A DNA stretch of 37,606 bases from JBKBYG01 sp046313435 (GTDB taxonomy: Bacteria > Pseudomonadota > Alphaproteobacteria > Rickettsiales > Arcanibacteraceae): assembly GCA_046313435.1 (NCBI GenBank), contig JBKBYG010000014.1, positions 1 to 37,606 on the forward strand, given 5' to 3'. The notes beneath the pieces were generated by a model that ran no database searches, was not told the DNA's origin, and saw only the letters and a program-made list of their open reading frames with translations. Shown piece after piece: positions 1-7,574 of the stretch (positions are counted from its first letter, which is position 1; the number at the start of each line of letters is the position of its first letter). A program made the position numbers and the translations under genes.

Positions 1-383
1 CAAGTTATGGACTTACAGATAATCAAATTAATCAAATGCTAATTGAATCAATGGAAAATGCAAGGCAAGATGTAACTAATCGTATTCTTTCTGAGACAAA
101 AGTTAAAGCTCAAACATTAATTGATAAAACGCTTGGAAATCTAAAAGAAGACCCGGAAATTTTAAATAATAATGAGCAAACAAAGCTTTATGAAACTATT
201 GAATCTTTAAAAGAAACTCTTGGACAAAATGATCGTGATAAAATACTCCAAACTCAAGAAGAATTAGAAATTATTGCTAAAGAACTAATCGGAAGAAAGT
301 TAGATAAATATTTAAATAATTTTAAAGGTAAAAAATTAGAGGATATAGAAAAAATTCTTCATCCTCTAAAAAATGATAAGTGA
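1..383 (+). CDS. hscA: Fe-S assembly chaperone HscA, C-terminal part (truncated by window edge)
   Basis: The reading frame is open from base 3 and has no start inside the window, so this is the 3' end of a longer gene. Its first residues (SYGLTDNQI) match the GLTDSEI stretch at the start of the HscA helical lid, followed by a helical region (QDVTNRILSETKVKAQTL) that aligns with the E. coli HscA lid (QDVKARMLAEQKVEAARVL). HscA is the specialised Hsp70 that, with HscB, releases [2Fe-2S] clusters from the scaffold IscU in the cytosol. The lid ends at a TGA stop. The presence of fdx 1.8 kb downstream on the same strand supports an ISC locus. The nucleotide-binding domain and peptide-binding pocket lie outside the window. 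DnaK is the alternative, but the sequence resembles the HscA lid more closely and lacks the DnaK acidic C-terminal tail. Confidence 0.88.
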   Translation, partial: SYGLTDNQINQMLIESMENARQDVTNRILSETKVKAQTLIDKTLGNLKEDPEILNNNEQTKLYETIESLKETLGQNDRDKILQTQEELEIIAKELIGRKLDKYLNNFKGKKLEDIEKILHPLKNDK

Positions 384-389
384 TTTATA

Positions 390-419
390 ATAGATTGCTT
401 ATCTAGATCTATCTTTTTT
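390..419 (+). terminator. possible terminator of hscA
   Basis: A 6-bp stem (390-395 with 407-412) is followed at once by C and six T residues (414-419). It starts 7 bases after the hscA stop codon. It lies inside the 3' end of the convergent J-protein gene, so it can only serve the plus strand. The stem is short and AT-rich, so this is a modest call. Confidence 0.35.
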
Positions 420-1910
420 GGTTGACTTATTAGGTGAAGAGTCTTTTTTTACACTGTTAAAATCTTCTTCTTTAATACCTAATTTTTTCATAGCTTTAAA
501 ATATTTTGCATCTTTTGCATCTATATTTACAAATCCCATACTTTTATTATACTCTTGTCCTTTTTGAATTTCTCTTAAACTTTTATAGTCCTCTTTCTCT
601 TGCTTAGTTAAATCATCAAGATTAGCATTTTCCCCTTCTTTAAGCTTCGAACTGAATTTTTTTAAATTTTCTTCAAACCAAGCCTCACTAAATTTTTCAG
701 TTTTATCTTGAACTTTCTCAACTTTTTTAGATTTTTTATATTCTTTATTTATTTCTTCTAAATTTATATTAAGTAACAGTTTCCTCACCTTCTTAACATC
801 TGACTTATTATTAATTATTAAAAAAGAATTTTTATGATTTTCACTGTCTTTTTGCTGAATATCTTCTACACCTTTTTCATAAAGATAGTGTTTAAATGCC
901 TCAATATCTTTATAGCAAAGATTATCAATTTTAAAATAAATAATATTTTGAACTTCATCAAATTGTTTTAAAAAATCTTTCGGATTAAATAAATCTAAAG
1001 TTCTATTAAGATTTTCATTTTCTTTTTCTAAATTCAATTTGGTTTGCAAAGTAAGGTAAGTTATTTCTTCGCTAGAAAATCTTTTATTTAAATATTGGTT
1101 TGCCTCAGAGAAATTATCAAGGATTTGCCTATCTTGAAAATGTTCCTTAAGTGCAAGCTGCACATTTTTAAATTTTCTAATATTTTTCTCTCCCGAAATC
1201 TCTATGATAGAAGATTTTAAATTTTTACTATATCTAAATTTTACTTCAATTCCCGCTTCATTTAAAAAATTTTCTAATTTTTGAACATTTTGAAATTTTT
1301 CATCGTCTATTGGAAATCTTAATATGGGACGAGCTAGTTCGTTGTTAGTTTTTGAAGCTTCTAACCAATTGTTATTATCCATAATGATTTCATAATGACG
1401 TTTATAAATATGTGACTTGGGGAACTCAACCCTAACTTTAGCAATGAAGTATTTTTCCTCATCTTTAGTTAAAGTTTTTTTCTCAAGTGATTTTGCTATT
1501 TCTTCAACTATTTTAAAATTTCTTTCATACTCATAACCATGACCATGAGTTACCATAGGATCATTTTTAAATCTATGATACATTTTAAAGTAAGTTTCAA
1601 ATAACTCTAAATCATTCTCAATATTAGTAAATTCTTCCTTTTCAGAAGTATTATTTTTCTTTTTAATTCTATTTTTTTGCACATTATCATATTCAATATT
1701 ATATTTTTTTCGTTTTTCTTCATCACCTAATATTTCATAGGCATTTTGAACCTTTTGTCTTATTTCTTTACCCTCTTCGGTCACTATATTTTGACTGTTG
1801 TTAGCATCAGGATGATATGACTTCATCAATTTCCTATACGCTTTTCTAATTTCAGTGGCAGATGCAGACTGAGTTATATCTAAAACTTTATAATAATCTA
1901 AAAATGGCAT
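399..1910 (-). CDS. J-domain (DnaJ-like, class C) protein of unknown role
   Basis: 503 residues. Residues 4-72 form a J domain: DYYKVLDI opening, the catalytic HPD tripeptide at 33-35, and a helix IV region ending NAYEILGDEEKRKKY. There is no Gly/Phe linker and no zinc-finger domain, so this is a class C J protein that should recruit and stimulate an Hsp70 through a private C-terminal region. That region is Lys/Glu-rich and helical, with a charged tail (STKKDRSR). Residues 197-257 and 323-383 look like two diverged copies of one alpha/beta module (F-I-D, a helix with FLNEAG or YLYEKG, then SSIIEIS or SFLIINN and a basic helix). A good Shine-Dalgarno (AAAGGA) precedes the ATG. It is not HscB, which is about 170 residues. 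It sits antisense between hscA and fdx. The Hsp70 partner (DnaK or HscA) cannot be told from sequence. Confidence 0.85.
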   Translation of the reverse strand: MPFLDYYKVLDITQSASATEIRKAYRKLMKSYHPDANNSQNIVTEEGKEIRQKVQNAYEILGDEEKRKKYNIEYDNVQKNRIKKKNNTSEKEEFTNIENDLELFETYFKMYHRFKNDPMVTHGHGYEYERNFKIVEEIAKSLEKKTLTKDEEKYFIAKVRVEFPKSHIYKRHYEIIMDNNNWLEASKTNNELARPILRFPIDDEKFQNVQKLENFLNEAGIEVKFRYSKNLKSSIIEISGEKNIRKFKNVQLALKEHFQDRQILDNFSEANQYLNKRFSSEEITYLTLQTKLNLEKENENLNRTLDLFNPKDFLKQFDEVQNIIYFKIDNLCYKDIEAFKHYLYEKGVEDIQQKDSENHKNSFLIINNKSDVKKVRKLLLNINLEEINKEYKKSKKVEKVQDKTEKFSEAWFEENLKKFSSKLKEGENANLDDLTKQEKEDYKSLREIQKGQEYNKSMGFVNIDAKDAKYFKAMKKLGIKEEDFNSVKKDSSPNKSTKKDRSR

Positions 1911-1960
1911 AATGATTTTCCTTTAAAAAGTTAATATTTTAAAGATTATACATCAAATAT

Positions 1961-2023
1961 ATTTAACAAATAATTAATCTTTAAATTTTAATTAAAAATT
2001 TAAAGATTAATTATTTGTTAAAT
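1961..2023. repeat. perfect 29-bp AT-rich inverted repeat
   Basis: Positions 1961-1989 and 1995-2023 are exact reverse complements, with a 5-base spacer (1990-1994). Each arm has only two G/C bases. The element lies between two divergent genes (J protein and fdx), upstream of both, so it is not a terminator for either. It could extrude as a cruciform, or serve as an operator or processing signal. Its function is not shown. Confidence 0.9.
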
Positions 2024-2077
2024 TAGAAAAATTGTCTATATAAATAAAAAATGATTTTCTCATTTGGTATATAAATT

Positions 2078-2108
2078 TTGACTAGACTTAATAGGAATAA
2101 ATTATATT
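2078..2108 (+). promoter_or_regulatory. probable fdx promoter
   Basis: TTGACT at 2078-2083 is a 5/6 match to the -35 box. An AT-rich -10 candidate, TTATAT or TATATT, starts at 2102 or 2103, giving a spacer of 18 or 19 bases. The GACTA...TAATAGG stretch around 2080-2095 faintly resembles an IscR type-1 half site, which would fit an ISC gene, but this resemblance is weak. Confidence 0.4.
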
Positions 2109-2143
2109 ATATAAAAAAATTATAATATTTGAGGATGTAATAT

Positions 2144-2482
2144 ATGCCAAAAATGGTTTTTATTGATGCGAAAGGCGAAAAAAAAGAAGTAGAGGCTCCT
2201 ATAGGTTTATCTGTGCTTGAAATAGCCCATAAAAATGATATTGATTTAGAAGGCGCGTGTGAAGGTTCCTTAGCTTGTTCAACCTGTCATGTTATCATAG
2301 ATCAGAAATATTTTAACTTACTTGATGAGGCTTCCGAAGATGAAGAAGATATGCTTGATCTGGCTTTTGGACTTACTCATACTTCAAGGCTTGGATGTCA
2401 GATTATTATGACAAATGAACTTGATGGACTTACTGTTACTCTTCCTTCTGCTACAAGAAATATCATGGTTGATAAGAAATAA
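2144..2482 (+). CDS. fdx: [2Fe-2S] ferredoxin, ISC/adrenodoxin type
   Basis: 112 residues, a normal length for ISC ferredoxin. Four cluster ligands are visible: Cys39, Cys45, Cys48 (C-x5-C-x2-C in ACEGSLACSTCHV) and Cys85 (SRLGCQI), the adrenodoxin-type spacing. The acidic segment EASEDEEDMLDLAF (62-75) is the typical partner-interaction helix. The protein donates electrons during [2Fe-2S] cluster assembly on IscU in the cytosol. A GAGGA ribosome-binding site lies 8 bases before the ATG. It probably has its own promoter, because the antisense J-protein gene separates it from hscA. The next gene starts 6 bases after its stop. Confidence 0.95.
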   Translation: MPKMVFIDAKGEKKEVEAPIGLSVLEIAHKNDIDLEGACEGSLACSTCHVIIDQKYFNLLDEASEDEEDMLDLAFGLTHTSRLGCQIIMTNELDGLTVTLPSATRNIMVDKK

Positions 2483-2488
2483 ATTCAG

Positions 2489-3505
2489 ATGATTAGAAAA
2501 ATATTATTATCATTATCTTTAATTTTTGCTGTATTATATAGCTGCACGTGGTTTTACGCATCTGTGCATTATAAAAAATTAATTAAAAAAAGCATTGAAA
2601 AGATCAATTCAGAGCATTTAAATTTTTCTTATGATGAATTACATGTCAAAAATTTTCCATTTAGTCCTACAATTAATATTGATCATCCTAAACTAATATT
2701 TACAAATAAAAACCAAACTAATATTTATAAATTTGACCAACTTAATATATGCTCGAATTTGTTATTAAATAAATTTGATATTAAATTATCAAAAGAAATT
2801 ATTCATGAGACTGGCGATCAAAAATATATAGTTCAATATAATGAACCTGTTGGAATTAATATTGCAATTCACAAGACATTATTATTTAAAAATTTAGCTG
2901 ATAGCCTAACAATGCTAAAGCTTTTAAAGAATATTAATTTTGTAGCGAAAGATTTTACCATTAATGATAAAGATAGTAACAATATTATATACAAATATGA
3001 TTATAATAAATTTCATATAAGTCATGACATATCTAATTTTAATCATTCTATTCTATTTACTAGTAATATTAAAGGAACTTCCCAAACCGCTTCAGATGGT
3101 TTAGGCCCGCAGGAATTCAATCTTAAAGTTAATTTAAAATTAAAAGCTAATCCTAAAAATATACAGGAATTTAATGAATATGATATTGATTTTGAAAATA
3201 TGTCATTTACTTCTGAGAAATTTAATATCAATATTCAAGGGAATGGAAAAGGTACAGAAAATGATATTCTGCCTAGTGGTGAAATTAAAATAACTATAAA
3301 TAAGTTATATAATTTACTTAATTACTTATCAGTAAATAATATTATCAAAAATGAAAATAAAATTTTATCTATAGTGGAACAGACTGCAGATAAAACCGAT
3401 GAAAACGAGACATTACTAACAATTAAACGTCAAGAAAAAGGGAATTTTTATTTAGGCAACCTTACATTTTCGCATATATTGTTTTCTCTTATTGGTTCCA
3501 ACTAA
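2489..3505 (+). CDS. membrane-anchored DUF2125-like protein
   Basis: 338 residues with one N-terminal hydrophobic segment (residues 4-24, ILLSLSLIFAVLYSCTWFYA), which would act as a signal anchor and place the rest in the periplasm. The early sequence HVKNFPFSPTINIDHPKLIF resembles the start of the alphaproteobacterial DUF2125 family, where a G-FPF motif follows the anchor. The rest is Asn/Lys/Ile-rich beta-type sequence, as in lipid- or envelope-associated proteins. No catalytic motif is visible. It starts 6 bases after fdx, and its stop directly abuts the next start codon, so it is probably co-transcribed with both neighbours. The family assignment is from memory and moderate; the membrane anchor is clear. 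Confidence 0.7.
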   Translation: MIRKILLSLSLIFAVLYSCTWFYASVHYKKLIKKSIEKINSEHLNFSYDELHVKNFPFSPTINIDHPKLIFTNKNQTNIYKFDQLNICSNLLLNKFDIKLSKEIIHETGDQKYIVQYNEPVGINIAIHKTLLFKNLADSLTMLKLLKNINFVAKDFTINDKDSNNIIYKYDYNKFHISHDISNFNHSILFTSNIKGTSQTASDGLGPQEFNLKVNLKLKANPKNIQEFNEYDIDFENMSFTSEKFNINIQGNGKGTENDILPSGEIKITINKLYNLLNYLSVNNIIKNENKILSIVEQTADKTDENETLLTIKRQEKGNFYLGNLTFSHILFSLIGSN

Positions 3506-4090
3506 ATGCAAATAGACGAAGGCGCTAAAAAATTACTTTTCACTGAAGCAAGAACCTATTCAGCTTGGCTAGATAAAGCTGTTAATAATGAAGATTTAAA
3601 ACAAATTTATGAACTTACAAAATTTGGTTCAACATCGGTTAATTCCTGCCCAATGCGTATTATTTTTATCAAATCTCCTGAACAAAAAGAAAGATTAAGG
3701 CTCTATTTAAATGAGGGGAATATTCAGAAAACTATGTCAGCACCAGTGACTGCAATAATAGGATATGATCTAGAATTTTATACAAAACTTGGATATTTAT
3801 ATCCCCATTCTGATGCAGCCAAAATGTTTGAAGGTAAAGAGCAGCTAATATACGAAACTGCACTTAGAAATTCAAGTATGCAAGGCGCTTATTTTATTTT
3901 AGCAGCAAGAGTCGTTGGCTTGGATGCAGGACCTATGTCAGGGTTTAATAGAGAAGGAGTGGATAATGAATTTTTTGCAGGCACTACTATAAAATCAAAT
4001 TTTTTATGCAATTTAGGTTATGGCGATAAATCATCTTTATTTCCAAGGAATCCCAGATTTAATTTCGAAGAAGTATGTAAAATTATTTAA
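3506..4090 (+). CDS. nitroreductase-family protein, RutE/HadB type (malonic semialdehyde reductase-like)
   Basis: 194 residues, the usual length for RutE. The N-terminus (KLLFTEARTYSAWLDKAV, then LTKFGSTSVNSCPMRIIFI) matches the FMN-dependent RutE branch, where the S-N-C-P region contacts the flavin. A further conserved block follows (LGYLYPHSDAAKMFE, then SMQGAYFILAARVVGLDAGPMSGF). The family reduces small aldehydes or nitro compounds with NAD(P)H in the cytosol. The rest of the pyrimidine-degradation rut operon is absent here, so the physiological substrate is unknown. Its ATG follows the preceding stop with no gap. Confidence 0.85.
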   Translation: MQIDEGAKKLLFTEARTYSAWLDKAVNNEDLKQIYELTKFGSTSVNSCPMRIIFIKSPEQKERLRLYLNEGNIQKTMSAPVTAIIGYDLEFYTKLGYLYPHSDAAKMFEGKEQLIYETALRNSSMQGAYFILAARVVGLDAGPMSGFNREGVDNEFFAGTTIKSNFLCNLGYGDKSSLFPRNPRFNFEEVCKII

Positions 4091-4091
4091 A

Positions 4092-4931
4092 ATGACAAGA
4101 AATATTATATTAATTTTGTTTTTTTTTAATCTTGTAGGCTGCACAAATCTGGCGGAGTCTTTTAAATTTGCAAAGAAAGATTATAGCAATGATCCTACCA
4201 ATATCAGTGTATTAGAACAGAATAAAGATTATAGAGCCTTAGCATTAGCTTATGAAAATTTATATAACAAAGATACTACTAATATGCTTTATTTATATAA
4301 ATCTGCTGAAAACCACAGGCTTTCTCATAATTTTAAAGCAGCTATAAATCATTATAATAAGCTTATTGAAAATAATACTGATTTAGCCAATGCATATGAA
4401 GGATTAATACTTTGCTATATTGAAGAAGCTGACCTTACTCAAGTAACAAACCTCATTAACAAAATAATTGCTATAGATGCAACTCGTTGGCGTCCAATTA
4501 ATGCTACAGCTGTAATGTTTGCATTAAATAATCATTATAATGAAGCAATATCTTATTTTGATTTAGCGCTTAATATCGAGAAAAATTATTCAATTTTAAA
4601 TAACAAAGCTTTAACAATGGCTTTTAATGGAAATATTAAATCAGCAATTCCAGTCATGGAAGAAGCAGTAACACTTATAGCTGATACTGATTTAAATAAG
4701 TCAAAAACCGCAATGAATCTTGCTTTAATTTATGGAATAAGCGGGGACATGGAAAAAGCTGAACAAACCTTAAAACCCTATTTGAATGAAGCACAGATTT
4801 ATAATAACTTAGCAATATATGCGAGCCTTGTTAAAGACAGTGAAAAAAGCAAACAATATTTAGTTAAAGCCTTAGATGCTAATAACTATTACGAAAAAGC
4901 AGAACGGAACCTTAAAATTATTGATAAATAG
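4092..4931 (+). CDS. TPR-repeat lipoprotein
   Basis: I take the start at 4092, one base after the upstream stop, because the protein then begins with a clean lipoprotein signal peptide: MTRNIILILFFFNLVGC, with the lipobox LVGC and acylated Cys at residue 17. A longer reading frame from 4020 would bury this signal. The remaining roughly 260 residues are alpha-helical tetratricopeptide repeats (for example NFKAAINHYNKLIENNTDLANAY-like and NEAISYFDLALNIEKNYSILNNKA-like units, each with the W/Y-G-A-F-A spacing). It is probably a periplasm-facing scaffold attached to a membrane. TadD/Pal-type TPR lipoproteins are similar in layout, but no secretion genes are nearby. Its stop lies 6 bases from the end of the converging next gene. 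Confidence 0.8.
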   Translation: MTRNIILILFFFNLVGCTNLAESFKFAKKDYSNDPTNISVLEQNKDYRALALAYENLYNKDTTNMLYLYKSAENHRLSHNFKAAINHYNKLIENNTDLANAYEGLILCYIEEADLTQVTNLINKIIAIDATRWRPINATAVMFALNNHYNEAISYFDLALNIEKNYSILNNKALTMAFNGNIKSAIPVMEEAVTLIADTDLNKSKTAMNLALIYGISGDMEKAEQTLKPYLNEAQIYNNLAIYASLVKDSEKSKQYLVKALDANNYYEKAERNLKIIDK

Positions 4932-4937
4932 TAGGTA

Positions 4938-5315
4938 TTAATGAGCGCCCTGACCTTGTCCTTTGCCACTCTGAAATGTTTGACTAGGATTTGGTAAATT
5001 TATAACTGCAAGATTACTCGGTACTAAATTCCCTATATATTGGCTCATTACATCTATTTGATTTGTAGGAAATGTTGCTCCAATAAAGCTATGAGAAAGC
5101 CGAAAAGGAGGAAAAATATTTAACAATCCACTATCTTTAACTGATTCTAAACTTGCTATAAAATCGGGATTAACACCAATTTCGCCTGCAAGAACACCTA
5201 ATTTTTTATCACTTCCTCCTGATTGACCCTCACCCATGTTACCTGCATGGCCAATACTTGACATTCTAGCAGCAAATTGTGCTGCATCAAAACCGCCTTG
5301 CCCCGCATCAGACAT
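4938..5315 (-). CDS. hypothetical protein, Gly/Gln/His-rich ends
   Basis: 125 residues of unknown family. A strong ribosome-binding site (GAGGAG) precedes the ATG, which supports a real gene. The first 35 residues are rich in Gly, Ala, Ser and Gln (DAGQGGFDAAQFAAR, GNMGEGQSGGSD), and the last 12 end SGKGQGQGAH. Between them is a more ordered core (LGVLAGEIGVNPDFIASLESV, then NIFPPFRLSHSFIGA). There is no signal peptide, membrane segment or catalytic motif. It converges on the TPR lipoprotein gene with only 6 bases between the stops. I do not recognise it. Confidence 0.75.
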   Translation of the reverse strand: MSDAGQGGFDAAQFAARMSSIGHAGNMGEGQSGGSDKKLGVLAGEIGVNPDFIASLESVKDSGLLNIFPPFRLSHSFIGATFPTNQIDVMSQYIGNLVPSNLAVINLPNPSQTFQSGKGQGQGAH

Positions 5316-5498
5316 ACTATTTCTCCTCTACAAATTAACTATAATTACTTTAATATATATTTTCTTTCCTCTCAGTAGAAACAAACAATTTTTAAATCTA
5401 TCTTCATTGTAAGCTCGACTTACGCTATATAATTATATATCTTCACATATAGCTCTATTATAATATATATAAGTTTCAAATCAATTAATACAATTATA

Positions 5499-6167
5499 AT
5501 GAATAAACAAATCTCTATCGCTCCATCTATACTTTCTGCTGATTTTGCAAGACTTGGGAATGAACTGCAAGCTCTCACTGAAGCAGGAGCTGATTATATA
5601 CATATTGATGTGATGGATGGTGCTTTCGTTCCCAATATTACTATAGGACCTCAAGTTATTAAAGCAATTAGACCTTATAGTTCTCTACCATTTCACACTC
5701 ACTTAATGACCAATAATCCTGATAATTTTATTAAAGATTTTGCTATGAGTGGCTCAGATATTATTACAATTCATGTTGAAGCAGTAACTCATATTGATAG
5801 GTCCATTAATCTGATAAAATCATTTGGTAAAAAAGCTGGAATTTCGCTTATACCCTCAACCCATCCTAATATTTTAGATTATATTATTGATGAAATTGAT
5901 CTGATTCTTGTTATGTCTGTTAATCCAGGTTTTGGAGGCCAAGAGTTTATTAAGGCACAGCTTAAAAAAATAGAAATTATTAAAGAAAAAATAATTAAAA
6001 CAGGCAAAAATATTTTGATAGAAGTAGATGGTGGAATAAACTCGTCTAATGCTAAGGATATTATTGGTGCGGGTGCTGATATTTTAGTTGCAGGCTCTTT
6101 TATATTCAAAGATGGACCAGAATATTACAAAGCTAATATAGATGCATTAAAAAATGGTCGCAAGTAG
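5499..6167 (+). CDS. rpe: ribulose-phosphate 3-epimerase
   Basis: 222 residues, full length. It is a TIM barrel that interconverts ribulose 5-phosphate and xylulose 5-phosphate in the pentose phosphate pathway. Diagnostic motifs are ISIAPSILSADFARLG at the N-terminus, the metal-binding HIDVMDGAFVPNIT, VMSVNPGFGGQEF around the catalytic loop, and LIEVDGGI with the second catalytic Asp. A TATAAT hexamer lies at 5459-5464. No convincing Shine-Dalgarno is seen before the ATG. The 3' end overlaps yraN by 14 bases, so the two are translationally coupled. Confidence 0.96.
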   Translation: MNKQISIAPSILSADFARLGNELQALTEAGADYIHIDVMDGAFVPNITIGPQVIKAIRPYSSLPFHTHLMTNNPDNFIKDFAMSGSDIITIHVEAVTHIDRSINLIKSFGKKAGISLIPSTHPNILDYIIDEIDLILVMSVNPGFGGQEFIKAQLKKIEIIKEKIIKTGKNILIEVDGGINSSNAKDIIGAGADILVAGSFIFKDGPEYYKANIDALKNGRK

Positions 6168-6492
6168 CTATAGATTTGGGCTTTTGGCTGAATTAGTAAC
6201 AAAGTTATATTTGCGTCTTAAATTATATAATGTTATAGAAGAGCGCTACCGTAATTACTCAGGAGAAATTGATCTTATTGCTACCAGAGGTAAAACTATT
6301 GTTTTCGTTGAAGTAAAAGCGCGAAAAACTAACACTTACGAGGTGCTTACATTTAAGCAGCGAAAACGAATTACTAATGCAGCTTCTATTTTTGTAGCTT
6401 CAAAACCCAAGTATCACAATTATAATTTGCGATTTGATTTAATTATAATTAGACCATGGAAATGGCCGGTACATTTAGTGAACGCTTGGTAA
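6154..6492 (+). CDS. yraN: YraN/UPF0102 family endonuclease-like protein
   Basis: 112 residues. The UPF0102 fold resembles Holliday-junction resolvase/restriction endonuclease cores. The nuclease-like residues are visible: E near the N-terminus (GLLAELV), the GEIDLIA motif with its Asp, and FVEVKARK (E-x-K). The biochemical role in bacteria is not settled. The start lies inside the end of rpe. The C-terminus (WKWPVHLVNAW) is normal for the family. Confidence 0.9.
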   Translation: MVASSYRFGLLAELVTKLYLRLKLYNVIEERYRNYSGEIDLIATRGKTIVFVEVKARKTNTYEVLTFKQRKRITNAASIFVASKPKYHNYNLRFDLIIIRPWKWPVHLVNAW

Positions 6493-6498
6493 GAAATA

Positions 6499-6651
6499 TT
6501 AGACTTCTTTTGAAACTCTACTAAAGTAGGTAATTTTTGTGTCAACTCAGTACTCGAATTTTCATGTACATCTTTGTACACTGCGGTTCTGTGTTCTGAG
6601 TCTCCTAAAAATTCCTTTGCACTAGCGATTTTCGAAAGAGGTCTAGTCTAA
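6499..6651. repeat. inverted-repeat-bounded intergenic element (MITE or palindromic-element-like)
   Basis: The segment between the converging yraN and ispH genes has matching ends. TAGACTTCTTTTGAAA at 6500-6515 pairs 14/16 with the reverse complement of 6630-6645 (TTTCGAAAGAGGTCTA). TTAGAC at 6499-6504 also mirrors GTCTAA at 6646-6651. Inside are further dyads: ACTCAGTAC and GTTCTGAGT, and a TGTACA-TCTT-TGTACA hairpin. GC content is higher than in the surroundings. No open reading frame is present. The right end supplies the ispH TAG stop codon. It resembles non-autonomous elements and Rickettsia palindromic repeats, but only one copy is visible here, so family membership is unproven. Confidence 0.6.
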
Positions 6652-7574
6652 TTTACTTCTTTAGGCAATTTAAATTTAACATTTTCAATTATACCATCCA
6701 TAATTGAAATATTTGCATTAAACTTGTCTTTTAGAAAATCTATGACTTCTGTTACAAGAATTTCAGGCGCTGAAGCTCCAGCAGTAATTCCAACTCTTGA
6801 AACGTCTTTAAACCATTCTAAATCAATATCTTTAAAATCATTAATTAAGTAGGATGCTATATTCATTTCCAGCCCTAAATCTTTAAGCCTATTAGAATTA
6901 GAACTATTTACAGCACCAATGACTAAAATTACTTCAACTGTTTTTGCAAGTTCTTTGACAGCATTTTGTCTATTTTGCGTTGCATAGCATATATCTTTTA
7001 AATCTGGCCCTGAAATACTAGGAAATTTTTCTTTCAACTTATTTATTATATGTCTAGTATCATCAACACTCAAAGTAGTTTGCGTTACATATGCTAGTTT
7101 ATCTGATTCCGTAACTTTAATTTTCTCAACATCTTTAATTGAAGAGACGAGTATTACTTCTTGTTTAACTCTTCCAGCTGTTCCTTCTACTTCTGGATGC
7201 TTTGCATGGCCTATCAATATTATTTGCCTTCCCTGTTCCTCATTCCTCTTAGCTTCATTATGGACTTTAGTTACAAGCGGACAAGTTGCATCAATAACAG
7301 GAAGATTTCTATCTTTTGCTGATTCTTCAACTTTAGAAGAAACTCCGTGAGCACTAAATATAGTTACTGCACCTTCAGGTATTTCATCTATTTCGCTAAC
7401 AAAAACTGCCCCTTTCTTTTTTAAATCATCTACAACATATTTATTATGAACAATTTCATGCCTAACATAGACAGGAGCACCATATTTTTTAAGAGCTTTT
7501 TCAACTATATCAATTGCACGTGTAACGCCTGCACAGAAACCTCTTGGTGCTGCAAGTATTATTTCCATAGACAT
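6648..7574 (-). CDS. ispH: 4-hydroxy-3-methylbut-2-enyl diphosphate reductase (LytB)
   Basis: 308 residues, full length. It catalyses the last step of the MEP pathway, making IPP and DMAPP from HMBPP with a [4Fe-4S] cluster in the cytosol. The three cluster cysteines are seen at Cys14 (PRGFCAGV), Cys98 (DATCPLV) and Cys196 (DICYATQNRQ). Substrate-contacting motifs IVHNKYVV, FSAHGVS, GHAKHPEVEGTAG and NSSNSNRL are intact. The ATG overlaps the yggT stop by one base (TAATG), so the pair is coupled. A second in-frame ATG two codons later is also possible. The stop codon falls in the terminal inverted repeat of the downstream element. Confidence 0.97.
   Translation of the reverse strand: MSMEIILAAPRGFCAGVTRAIDIVEKALKKYGAPVYVRHEIVHNKYVVDDLKKKGAVFVSEIDEIPEGAVTIFSAHGVSSKVEESAKDRNLPVIDATCPLVTKVHNEAKRNEEQGRQIILIGHAKHPEVEGTAGRVKQEVILVSSIKDVEKIKVTESDKLAYVTQTTLSVDDTRHIINKLKEKFPSISGPDLKDICYATQNRQNAVKELAKTVEVILVIGAVNSSNSNRLKDLGLEMNIASYLINDFKDIDLEWFKDVSRVGITAGASAPEILVTEVIDFLKDKFNANISIMDGIIENVKFKLPKEVN

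Noticed and set aside
4020..4091. Longer N-terminus for the TPR lipoprotein
   Set aside because: It overlaps the nitroreductase gene and would hide a clear lipoprotein signal peptide.
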